Made by a program: the position numbers and the translations under genes. Positions 31,552 to 38,824 of a stretch of DNA of 64,000 nucleotides are shown here, in pieces. The stretch is taken from positions 7,014,501 to 7,078,500 of the forward strand of contig NZ_AP024745.1 in NCBI RefSeq assembly GCF_019704555.1, read 5' to 3'. How positions within the stretch are numbered: the stretch's first letter is position 1; each line of letters opens with the position of its first letter. This DNA comes from Actinoplanes sp. L3-i22. Lineage in GTDB: Bacteria > Actinomycetota > Actinomycetes > Mycobacteriales > Micromonosporaceae. Below the pieces are notes generated by a model. It was not told the DNA's origin, ran no database searches, and saw nothing but the letters and a program-made list of their open reading frames with translations.

Positions 31552-31959
31552 CTACCGACGCCGCGCCCCGCGGAACCTTTCGATTCCCTTACGGCACGTC
31601 AGAGCGACCAACGGCACCAAGATCAAAATCAAGAGCAGGCCTTTCCCGTACGGGCGGGGCAGCACCGTGGGATTGCCGGCGTCCCGCCCGAAGCCCAGCA
31701 CGAGCGGCAGCGCCACCACGATCACCGCCAGGTCGGTGATCGCCGCGAGCCGGACGGTCGCCTGCCAGCGCGCCGGGACGAACCGGCGCAGCACCCGGCC
31801 CACGCCCGCGACCAGTGGAAGGAAAAATCCGTCGTGCAGCACCAGAAGCACGGCGCCGAACACCAGGACGCCGACGAGGTTGACGTCGGCGTCGAGGATC
31901 GCCCCGAGCACGCCGTACCCCATGATCAGTAACCCCGCGCCGATCAGCGGACGTCTCAT
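31552..31959 (-). CDS. Small integral membrane protein of unknown function
   Basis: 135 residues with about four spans (LIGAGLLIMGYGVLGAIL; VGVLVFGAVLLVLHDGFFLP; LAAITDLAVIVVALPLVLGF; LLLILILVPLVALTC) and a basic C-terminus. ATG overlaps the stop of the molybdopterin oxidoreductase gene by 4 bases, so it is coupled to it; it could be a partner or anchor, but no family is recognised. Confidence 0.78.
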   Translation of the reverse strand: MRRPLIGAGLLIMGYGVLGAILDADVNLVGVLVFGAVLLVLHDGFFLPLVAGVGRVLRRFVPARWQATVRLAAITDLAVIVVALPLVLGFGRDAGNPTVLPRPYGKGLLLILILVPLVALTCRKGIERFRGARRR

Positions 31960-33518
31960 GACGCCCTCCGCACGACGATCCGGCCGACCCATTTGGTCTG
32001 CAGGACGCCCGGCCGGTTCGGCGCGATCAGCCGCGCCGGGAAGCCGTGGTCGAGCGCGAGCGGCTCACCGCCGAGCCGCAGCGCGATCAGGGCCCGCGCG
32101 TCGGCCGGATCCTCCAGGACGGATGTCCGATAACGGCCGCCCGCCTGCAGCGACTCGACCTCCGCGGTGCAGTCGCCGGGGTCGGCTCCGAGTAAACCCA
32201 AAAGATCCTTCATCCGTACGCCGGTCCAGGTCCCGACCGAGCTCCAGCCCTCGACGCAGGCGATCGGCAGGACCGTGGTGTGCTGCGGCAGCGCCTGCAG
32301 GTCGGCGAGGCTAAGTGCGACAGTCCGTCCGAAACCGGTCACGGTGAGCCGGTAGTCCGGGTGCAGCGCGGCGTCGCGGACCCCGGCCGAGGCGGCGGTG
32401 CGGTTGACGGGCAGGCCCTGCGGTCCGGTGCCGGGGCGGCGGGGCGCGAGCAGGGCGATCGGGGACAGGAACCGGACGGTCTGGCCGAGCGTGGCCAGCG
32501 TGATCACCCCGGCCGCGACACCGATCGCCACCAGAAAGTTCCGGCGCTCGTTTGCGGGGTCCCGGCGGCTTTCGGCGATGCCCCGACTGCCGTCGGTAAT
32601 GTCCTGGCTGTTTTCGACGACGCCCCGGCGGCTTTCTTCGACGGCGCCCCGGCGGTCTTCGACGCCGCGCTGACGGTTTCTTTCGACGGCGCCCCGGCGG
32701 TTCTCGGTGGCGCTTTGACGGTTCTTTTCTTCGACATGCTGGCGGTTTCTTTCGACCACGCTCGGGCGGCTTTCGGTGACGTCCTGGCGGCGCAGTGCCT
32801 CACGGACCACCGGCAGTTGCACCCCGATGTGGCTGACCAGCGCGCCGGTCACCACCCAGGCCACCCAGTAGTGGGCGTCGGTAAAGAAGAACGGCATCGG
32901 GCCGTACCAGTGGGCAATGTTCAACACGCCGCTGACCAGCTGGATCAGCGCCGCCCCGACCAGCGCCGCGACGCTGATCCGCTCGGCGGCGTGCAGAACG
33001 CCGCGGACCGGCGGCCAGGCGAACAGACGCGGATAGACCGACCAGAGTTTCGCGCCGAGCAGCGGCACGGTAGCCAGCCCGGTCGCGACGTGCAGGCCCT
33101 GCGTGAACCGGTACAGCCCAGCCGGCCGGGACGGCAGCCACAGCCAGGCGGGCGGATGCTGCAGCACGTGGCTGTACAGGCCGGTGACAAAGCAGATCCC
33201 GAACGCGATCCCCAGCGCGATCCCGAGTTGGCTGGTCAGCCGCGTGGACCGCAGCGGCGACGTAAACGACTCCGGACGCACCGGCGGTTGGTTCAGCCAA
33301 CTCCCAAGCCGCCTCAACCGTTCCACGCGTCCCACGCCCGCAAGACGTCCCACCTTCCCAAGGCGTCTCACACGCTCGAGAGGTCCCGTGCTTCCAAGGC
33401 GTGCCACATTCCCGAGCCCTCTCATGTTCCAGAGACGTCTGACGCTCCCGAGGCCTCTCAAGCTCCCGAGACGGTTCAAGCGCCCGAGATGGCTCAAGCG
33501 GTCAGGCTGGCGAACCAT
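31956..33518 (-). CDS. Membrane molybdopterin-dependent (sulfite-oxidase-like) oxidoreductase with repeat regions
   Basis: 520 residues. Order: Leu/Arg/Gly repeat (residues 8-72), four b-type-cytochrome-like spans (about 97-235, with His in YSHVLQ, GLHVAT and AHYWVAWV), a charged repeat linker (245-322), a fifth span (FLVAIGVAAGVITLATLG), then a sulfite-oxidase-type Mo domain with the Mo-ligand Cys421 in LPIACVEGWSS and RLIAPNRPGVLQTKWV. It likely passes electrons between a membrane haem domain and an external Mo centre. ATG 33518 has a strong GAGGAGGGG site, so the N-terminal repeat is translated. Overlaps the methyltransferase gene by 25 bases. Confidence 0.87.
   Translation of the reverse strand: MVRQPDRLSHLGRLNRLGSLRGLGSVRRLWNMRGLGNVARLGSTGPLERVRRLGKVGRLAGVGRVERLRRLGSWLNQPPVRPESFTSPLRSTRLTSQLGIALGIAFGICFVTGLYSHVLQHPPAWLWLPSRPAGLYRFTQGLHVATGLATVPLLGAKLWSVYPRLFAWPPVRGVLHAAERISVAALVGAALIQLVSGVLNIAHWYGPMPFFFTDAHYWVAWVVTGALVSHIGVQLPVVREALRRQDVTESRPSVVERNRQHVEEKNRQSATENRRGAVERNRQRGVEDRRGAVEESRRGVVENSQDITDGSRGIAESRRDPANERRNFLVAIGVAAGVITLATLGQTVRFLSPIALLAPRRPGTGPQGLPVNRTAASAGVRDAALHPDYRLTVTGFGRTVALSLADLQALPQHTTVLPIACVEGWSSVGTWTGVRMKDLLGLLGADPGDCTAEVESLQAGGRYRTSVLEDPADARALIALRLGGEPLALDHGFPARLIAPNRPGVLQTKWVGRIVVRRAS
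32553..32786 (-). repeat. 24-base in-frame repeats in the linker of the Mo oxidoreductase
   Basis: Residues 245-322 are degenerate 8-residue units such as RRGAVERN, RQRGVEDR, RGAVEESR, RGVVENSQ: highly charged, probably helical, lying between the cytochrome-like spans and the Mo domain. Confidence 0.85.
33303..33497 (-). repeat. Degenerate Leu/Arg/Gly repeat at the N-terminus of the Mo oxidoreductase
   Basis: Residues 8-72 repeat a 10-residue pattern such as RLGSLRGLGS, VRRLWNMRGL, VRRLGKVGRL; the DNA units are about 30 bases (cccgagacggttcaagcg-like). Strongly basic and ahead of the first membrane span. Confidence 0.82.
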
Positions 33519-34171
33519 CGCCCCTCCTCGGACCAGCTCGCGGCCAGGCGCAGGCCAGCCGCCCGCGCCGGGCGGACCACCTCATCGGCGGCGACCTGAG
33601 CCCAGCGCAACGGCGCCCCGGAAGCGGCACCCCCGGTGTGCAGAGTGGCCGGACCAGCCCAACTTCCGGCACCGGGCGGGGACAACTCGACGTGGACGCG
33701 ACCGCCCACCGCGAGCAGTTCCCGGCAGCGCCGCAACAGCGCAACCGGGTCACCCCCGATACCGATGTTGCCGTCGGCCAGCAGCAGGTGCTCCCAACGG
33801 CCATGCCCCGGCAGCGGCCCGAACACGTCCCGGCGCAGGGCCAGAGCTCCGCGGTCCCGGGTGAGCCGCACGGCGGCGGCGCTGACGTCGATACCGAGCG
33901 CCGTCCGTCCCCGCTGCAGCAGCGCCGCAGTGAGCCGGCCGGGCCCGCAGCCAACGTCCAGGGTCGCGCCGGCGCACCGGTCGAGCAGACCGTCGTCGCC
34001 TGGCCGATGCGCGCCACACCAGTCAGCCGCGTCGATCCGGTACTCGCGCCCGCCGGCGTCCCGCAGGATCAGCGGACTCGGATACCCGGCCGCCGCCCGG
34101 TGCAGCGCCCGGTCGAAGGCATCGAGAGCGGCCCGGTCGCCAGGTGGGCAGACAACGGCAGGCGCGGTCAC
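33494..34171 (-). CDS. SAM-dependent methyltransferase
   Basis: 225 residues. Class I fold with motif I ATLDVGCGPGRLTAALLQRG and acidic loop GIDVSAAAV, post motif LLLADGNIGIGGDPVALLRR. GTG 34171 overlaps the TGA of the upstream transferase gene (GTGA). Common companion of the GT2/DUF2064/Mo-oxidoreductase operon in actinomycetes; the acceptor is unknown, a lipid or glycan is plausible. Confidence 0.88.
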   Translation of the reverse strand: MTAPAVVCPPGDRAALDAFDRALHRAAAGYPSPLILRDAGGREYRIDAADWCGAHRPGDDGLLDRCAGATLDVGCGPGRLTAALLQRGRTALGIDVSAAAVRLTRDRGALALRRDVFGPLPGHGRWEHLLLADGNIGIGGDPVALLRRCRELLAVGGRVHVELSPPGAGSWAGPATLHTGGAASGAPLRWAQVAADEVVRPARAAGLRLAASWSEEGRWFASLTA

Positions 34172-35178
34172 GAGCGGCTCCCGGCAACAATTGTCGTCGC
34201 CGCGCCCGCCCCGACGGCGATCGTTTTCGCCGCACCCACTCCCGCAGCGGTTGTTTCCGCCGCACGCGTTCCCGCGGCAGTTGTCTTCGCCGCACCCACT
34301 CCGGTGGCAGTTGTTTTCGCCGCCCCCACTCCCGTGGCGGTGGCGGTGGTCTCCGCCGCATCCGCTCTCGCGGTGGTTGTTTTTGCCCCGGCCGCTTCCA
34401 CGGCGGTTGTCTTCGCCAGGTTCGCTCCCGCAGCGGTTGTTTTCGCACCGCTCGCTCTCGCGGTGGCTATTTTTGCCGCGCTCGCTGTTGTGGTGGTTGT
34501 TTTTGCGGCACTTGTTTTCGCTCCGGGGGCGGAATCACTTCTGTCCGGTATTGACCGGCCGATCGTGTCGGCGACGATTGCCGGGAAGCGGTGGCCGGGC
34601 TCGCATGCGGCTGCGACCGCGAGTGCGTCGGCGGCGGTGTCGACATCGCGCAGGCCGGGCAGCGGCGCCGGCCGTACTCCGCGTGCCCGGAGCGCCCGGA
34701 GAGTGCGCTCACCGGTGTCCGCGGCTGACATCGGCACGTCCGGCAACACCGCGGCATCAGCCGGGTCGCTCAGGCCCAGCGCCCACCATCCGCCGTCGTC
34801 GGCCGGTCCGAGCACGGACCCGGCGCGGCAAAGCGCCTCCGCCGCGTCGCGCAACAGGGCGACGGTCACCTGCGGGGTGTCCATGCCGATCAGCAGGCTC
34901 GGGACTCCGGGGAGCGCGGTGTCGGCGAACGCGTTCGCGAGCCGTTCGCCCAGTCCGTCCCCACGCTGCGGGACCAGCGCCCAGCCGCTCGGCGCCGGGT
35001 GGGCACCCTCGATGACCAGCGTATGCCGTACGAAAGAAAGTTTTTTTGCGGTTTTGAGGGTGTCCTCGAGGGCGGCCGCCGCGATCGCGGCCGCCTGCTC
35101 CGGGGTGCACGGCGGGCAGAGCCGCGTCTTGACCCGGCCCGGGACCGGCGCCTTCGCCATCACCAGCAGCTGGATCAT
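34168..35178 (-). CDS. DUF2064/TIGR04282-family nucleotidyl-/glycosyltransferase-like protein with repeat tail
   Basis: 336 residues, of which about 210 are the family domain: MIQLLVMAKAPVPGRVKTRL, RGDGLGERLANAFADT, SLLIGMDTPQV, GPADDGGWWALGL. This GT-A-like fold is found with GT2 enzymes in sugar-modification clusters. Residues 218-336 are a tail of 10-residue Ala/Thr/Lys repeats (GAAKTTAAGV type). ATG 35178 overlaps the GT2 stop (ATGA). Without the tail the length is that of the family. Confidence 0.88.
   Translation of the reverse strand: MIQLLVMAKAPVPGRVKTRLCPPCTPEQAAAIAAAALEDTLKTAKKLSFVRHTLVIEGAHPAPSGWALVPQRGDGLGERLANAFADTALPGVPSLLIGMDTPQVTVALLRDAAEALCRAGSVLGPADDGGWWALGLSDPADAAVLPDVPMSAADTGERTLRALRARGVRPAPLPGLRDVDTAADALAVAAACEPGHRFPAIVADTIGRSIPDRSDSAPGAKTSAAKTTTTTASAAKIATARASGAKTTAAGANLAKTTAVEAAGAKTTTARADAAETTATATGVGAAKTTATGVGAAKTTAAGTRAAETTAAGVGAAKTIAVGAGAATTIVAGSRS
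34171..34527 (-). repeat. 30-base in-frame repeats forming the C-terminal tail of the DUF2064 protein
   Basis: About twelve units of 30 bases encoding GAAKTTATGV, GAAKTTAAGT, RAAETTAAGV and variants; on the plus strand each unit contains gttgttttcgccgc-like sequence. The array runs to the last codon and abuts the next gene. Confidence 0.92.
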
Positions 35179-35834
35179 CGGGCCAGCACCGCCCGCATGT
35201 CGGCGACGGCCCGCAGGGTGCCGCGCACCGTGCCGGTAACTTTCGACCGGGTGCCGGACGCCCGCGGGCGATAATCGACATCGGTCTCGGTGATCCGCCA
35301 ACCGGTACGGGCCGCGGCCAGCAGCAGCTCCAACGGGTAGCCGAAGCGGCGATCGGTCAGGCCGAGCGCGAGCAGGGCGTCGCGGCGTGCGGCCCGCATC
35401 GGCGCGATGTCGTGCACCGGCACGCCGGTCTCGCGACGGATCCGGCGGGCCAGCACCGCGTTGCCGAGCCGGGCGTGCGGCGGCCAGGCGCCGGCCGTGG
35501 TCGGCCGGCGCCGCCCGCAGGCCAGGTCGACGTCGCCGGCCCGGACCGGGTCGGCGAGCAGCGGCAACTGGGCCGGGTCGAACGAGCCATCGGCATCCAT
35601 CACGCACACCACGCCGTCGGCCGGGTCGGCGGCGAGCAGCCCGGCGTGCACGGCCGCCCCGTAACCGCGCCGCGGCACGTCGACGACCCGGGCACCGAAC
35701 GAGCGGGCCACCTCGGGCGAGCCGTCGGACGAGCCGTTGTCGGCCAGGATCGGCCGGTAGCCGTCCGGCATCCGGGCCAGCAGCCACGGCAACGCCGCGG
35801 CCTCGTTCAGACAGGGCAACACCACATCGGTCAT
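35175..35834 (-). CDS. Glycosyltransferase family 2
   Basis: 219 residues. GT-A fold: DVVLPCLNEAAALPWLL, ILADNGSSDGSPEVA, RRGYGAAVHAGL, the metal DxD region CVMDADGSFDP and DIAPMRAARRDALLALGL, TDRRFGYPLELLL. No membrane spans; similar to dolichyl-phosphate-mannose-synthase-like enzymes that charge a lipid carrier. First gene of the seven-gene minus-strand operon. ATG 35834 preferred over TTG 35843. Divergent from the epimerase gene, with which it probably works. Confidence 0.9.
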   Translation of the reverse strand: MTDVVLPCLNEAAALPWLLARMPDGYRPILADNGSSDGSPEVARSFGARVVDVPRRGYGAAVHAGLLAADPADGVVCVMDADGSFDPAQLPLLADPVRAGDVDLACGRRRPTTAGAWPPHARLGNAVLARRIRRETGVPVHDIAPMRAARRDALLALGLTDRRFGYPLELLLAAARTGWRITETDVDYRPRASGTRSKVTGTVRGTLRAVADMRAVLAR

Positions 35835-35966
35835 GAACGGCAAGTTATCCCTGGTCAGGAAGGAAAAATCTTACGAAGTACGGACGTCGGCGGCAGACCT
35901 TACGAACCGCTGACGGATCGGCCCGGACGGCTGCCGGGAGCCGTCCGCGGCCCTACGGTCGCTGTC

Positions 35967-37004
35967 GTGACTCATCTCCTCGTGACCGGCGGCGCCGGCT
36001 TCATCGGCTCGCACGTGACCGCCGCGCTGCTGGCGGCCGGCTATGACGTGTCCGTGCTGGACAGTGGCCATCCGGCGGTCTGGGACGCGCCGCCTCCGGT
36101 GCCGGACGGGGTGCGACTGCATCGGGCCGACGTGCGTGATGGCGCCGCGGTGCGGGCGGCGCTGCGCGGGGTCGACGCGGTGCTGCACCAGGCGGCGCTG
36201 GTCGGGCTCGGGGCCGGGCCGGACGACCTGCCGGAGTACGTGGGCTGCAACGACCTGGGCACCGCGGTGCTGCTCGCGGCGATGGGCGCGGCCGGGGTGA
36301 AGCGGCTGGTGCTGGCCAGCTCGATGGTGGTGTACGGGGAGGGCGCGTATCGGTGCGAGGTGCACGGGCCGGTGCGCCCGGGGCCGCGTACGCCGGATTC
36401 TCTGGAGGCGGGCCGGTTCGAGCCGCCCTGCCCGGAGTGCGGGCGGCCGCTCGGGACCGACCTGGTCGGCGAGGAGGCGCCGCTCGATCCGCGCAGCGTG
36501 TACGCCGCGACGAAGGTGGCGCAGGAGCACCTGGCGGCGGTGTGGGCGCGGGAGGCCGGCGGTTCGGTGGCGGCGCTGCGGTACCACAACGTGTACGGGC
36601 CGGGGATGCCCCGGGACACGCCGTACAGCGGGGTGGCGGCAATTTTCCGGTCCTCATTGGAAGGTGGGGCGGCACCGCAGGTGTTCGAGGACGGCGGGCA
36701 GCGACGGGACTTCGTGCATGTCACGGACGTGGCGGCGGCAAACCTGGCGGCGCTCTCGGCGGTGCCCGGCTTCCGCGCCTACAACGTCGCGTCCGGGGAG
36801 CCGGTGACCATCGGCGAGGTCGCCGGGATCCTCGCCGACGCGGTGGGTGGGCAGCGGCCGGTGGTGACCGGGAAGTTCCGGCTCGGCGACGTGCGGCACG
36901 TGGTGGCGTCGCCTGATCGGGCCGCGCGGGAGCTCGGGTTCCGGGCGGCGGTCGGGCCGGGTGCCGGGTTGAAGGAGTTCGCATGCGCCCCGCTGCGCGG
37001 CTGA
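35967..37004 (+). CDS. NAD-dependent sugar epimerase/dehydratase (extended SDR)
   Basis: 345 residues. LLVTGGAGFIGSHVTAALLA (NAD site), LHQAALVGLG, ASSMVVYGEGAY and SVYAATKVAQEHL (YxxxK). A Cys pair PPCPECGRPLG inside the substrate half gives a possible zinc-ribbon-like insert. Likely makes a modified NDP-sugar for the adjacent glycosyltransferases. GTG 35967 chosen at the start of homology. The gene overlaps the next start by 22 bases within a 31-base sequence that recurs 120 bases downstream. Confidence 0.9.
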   Translation: MTHLLVTGGAGFIGSHVTAALLAAGYDVSVLDSGHPAVWDAPPPVPDGVRLHRADVRDGAAVRAALRGVDAVLHQAALVGLGAGPDDLPEYVGCNDLGTAVLLAAMGAAGVKRLVLASSMVVYGEGAYRCEVHGPVRPGPRTPDSLEAGRFEPPCPECGRPLGTDLVGEEAPLDPRSVYAATKVAQEHLAAVWAREAGGSVAALRYHNVYGPGMPRDTPYSGVAAIFRSSLEGGAAPQVFEDGGQRRDFVHVTDVAAANLAALSAVPGFRAYNVASGEPVTIGEVAGILADAVGGQRPVVTGKFRLGDVRHVVASPDRAARELGFRAAVGPGAGLKEFACAPLRG

Positions 37005-37128
37005 TCCCGGCCTTCCGGGCCGGCAGAGCTCGGCTGACAGCGGGCCGTCTTCGCCCGCGTACCGGTGGCCGTCTTCGCACGCGCCCTGCGGGGCGTATTC
37101 GCATGCGCCCCGCAGCGCGGCTGAGCCC
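36978..37128 (+). repeat. 31-base direct repeat, copies 120 bases apart, carrying a start codon
   Basis: 36978-37008 and 37098-37128 are almost identical (ttcgcatgcgccccgctgcg...). Each contains ATG CGC CCC GC(T/A) GCG CGG CTG, i.e. MRPAARL. The first copy also holds the epimerase stop codon and has AAGGAG upstream; the second has no ribosome site. Confidence 0.85.
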
Positions 37129-38788
37129 CGACCGGTGGGCTGCCATAGCGGCGTTCGTGCTGGTCGGGGTCGCGGTGCTGGTCGGGGCGGCGTTCGGCTG
37201 GGCGGGGCATCCGGTGCACGCGCCGGCCGCTCCCCTGTTCGGGCACTTTTTGCCGCATGTGGGGCCGGGCACGCCGTTCGCGCTGGCCGTCGCGGTGGCG
37301 GTGATCCACTGGGGACCGGTGCTCGCCGATCGGATGCCGTGGCGGCGGCTGCTCCTGGCCGGGTGGGTGGCGTCGGTGGCGTGGACGTTCGCGCTCGCCC
37401 TGGTCGACGGCTGGCAGCGCGGGGTGGCCGGGCGGCTGACGACACCGTTCGAGTATCTGACCGAAGTGCCCGGGGTCACCGACGTCCACGCCATGCTGCG
37501 CGGATTCACCGGTCACATCCTGCTCTTCTCGCCGGACAACTGGACCACGCACGTGTCCGGGCACCCGCCGGGCGTACTGCTGGTCTTCGTCGGCCTGGAT
37601 CGGCTCGGCCTGCACGGGGGAGGCTGGGCCGCGGTGCTCTGCGTCCTCGTCGGCTGCGTGGCGACGGTGGCGGTCGCGGTTACCCTGCGTGCCCTCGGTG
37701 ACGAGGCGGCGGGCCGGGCCGCGTTGCCGTTCCTGGTGCTGTTCCCGGGTGCGGTGTGGGTCGGGGTGTCCGCGGACGGCCTGTTCATGGGGGTGGCGGC
37801 GACGGCGTTGGCGCTGCTCGCGGTGGGTCTGACCCGGCCGTCGTGGTGGTGCGCGGGGCTCGGCGGGGCCGGGCTGGCCGCCTGCGCGTATCTTTCCTAC
37901 GGCCTGATCCTCCTGGCGCTGCCCGCGGCGGCGGTCACGGTCGCGGCATGGCAACGTCAGCGGCTCCCGGCCACCCCGGCCCCACAGCGGCTCACACCCA
38001 CCCCGGCCGCGCCGGGGCCCTCGTCCGAACCGGCGCCGCCGCAGCCGGCCTCCGCGACAGCTGATCCGATGCGGCCAGGACCGGCAGCCACCGCTACGGC
38101 CAACCCAGCCCGGCCGGCAACTGCCACAACCGGCACTGCACCGCCGGCAACCGCCACAACCGGTCCGACACCGCCACAACCGGCAACCAACCCAGCCCAG
38201 CCGGCCCCGGCGACCACCACTCTCGACCCGGTTCGGCCGCGGCGGGCCTCCGGAACAACCGATGCGGCGCGAGCGCGGCGCCTGCCACGGGCAACGTCCC
38301 CGGCGGCCGGCACGACAACGGTGCGACAACTGTCGCGGCTCGCCTGCGCCGTTGTCGGAGCAGCGCTGGTGGTAGCCCTGATGACTGGGCTCGGGTTCGA
38401 CTGGCTGGAGGGCTACCGCCTGGTCAAGGTGCGCTATTACCAGGGGCTGGCCAGCGCACGGCCGTACACATATTGGGTCTGGGGCAATCTCGCGGCACTC
38501 GCCGTCAGTGCCGGGCCGGCCGCCGCCGTGATCCTGCGCCGGGCGGTCGTGCAACTGCGGACGGCCCGGACACCCCCGGTGCTGCTGTGCCTGGGCGCGG
38601 TCGCCGCAGTCGTCGCGGCCGACCTGTCCGGGCTGAGCAAGGCCGAGGTGGAGCGCATCTGGCTACCGTTCGCGATCTGGCTACCGGCCGCGGCGGCTTT
38701 GCTGCCGGCCAGGGATCGCCGCACCTGGCTGTATTGGCAGGCAGCGACCGCGCTGGTGGTGAACCATCTGGTCCTGACGAGTTGGTAG
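36983..38788 (+). CDS. Polytopic membrane glycosyltransferase (GT39/C-type) with long low-complexity loop
   Basis: 601 residues, about ten spans. A conserved THVSGHPPG loop and LVKVRYYQGLA, then LSGLSKAEVERIWLPF, resemble lipid-linked-sugar-dependent mannosyltransferases of actinomycetes. Residues 328-448 form an Ala/Thr/Pro-rich linker (PATATTG, NPAQPAPATT) between spans, absent from the usual family. ATG 36983 has AAGGAG 6 bases upstream, which decides the start; M41 at 37103 repeats the same MRPAARL sequence, so residues 1-40 look like an N-terminal duplication. Coupled to the epimerase gene by overlap. Confidence 0.84.
   Translation: MRPAARLIPAFRAGRARLTAGRLRPRTGGRLRTRPAGRIRMRPAARLSPDRWAAIAAFVLVGVAVLVGAAFGWAGHPVHAPAAPLFGHFLPHVGPGTPFALAVAVAVIHWGPVLADRMPWRRLLLAGWVASVAWTFALALVDGWQRGVAGRLTTPFEYLTEVPGVTDVHAMLRGFTGHILLFSPDNWTTHVSGHPPGVLLVFVGLDRLGLHGGGWAAVLCVLVGCVATVAVAVTLRALGDEAAGRAALPFLVLFPGAVWVGVSADGLFMGVAATALALLAVGLTRPSWWCAGLGGAGLAACAYLSYGLILLALPAAAVTVAAWQRQRLPATPAPQRLTPTPAAPGPSSEPAPPQPASATADPMRPGPAATATANPARPATATTGTAPPATATTGPTPPQPATNPAQPAPATTTLDPVRPRRASGTTDAARARRLPRATSPAAGTTTVRQLSRLACAVVGAALVVALMTGLGFDWLEGYRLVKVRYYQGLASARPYTYWVWGNLAALAVSAGPAAAVILRRAVVQLRTARTPPVLLCLGAVAAVVAADLSGLSKAEVERIWLPFAIWLPAAAALLPARDRRTWLYWQAATALVVNHLVLTSW
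37964..38326 (+). repeat. In-frame low-complexity Ala/Thr/Pro expansion inside the membrane glycosyltransferase
   Basis: About 120 codons with roughly 10-residue periodicity (PATATTGTAP, PATATTGPTP, PQPATNPAQP). DNA units share ccggcaactgccacaaccgg-like sequence. It sits in a loop between two spans. Confidence 0.82.
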
Positions 38789-38824
38789 ATCCCCGTTCCC
38801 CCGCCAGGTCGGTCATCACCCTGA

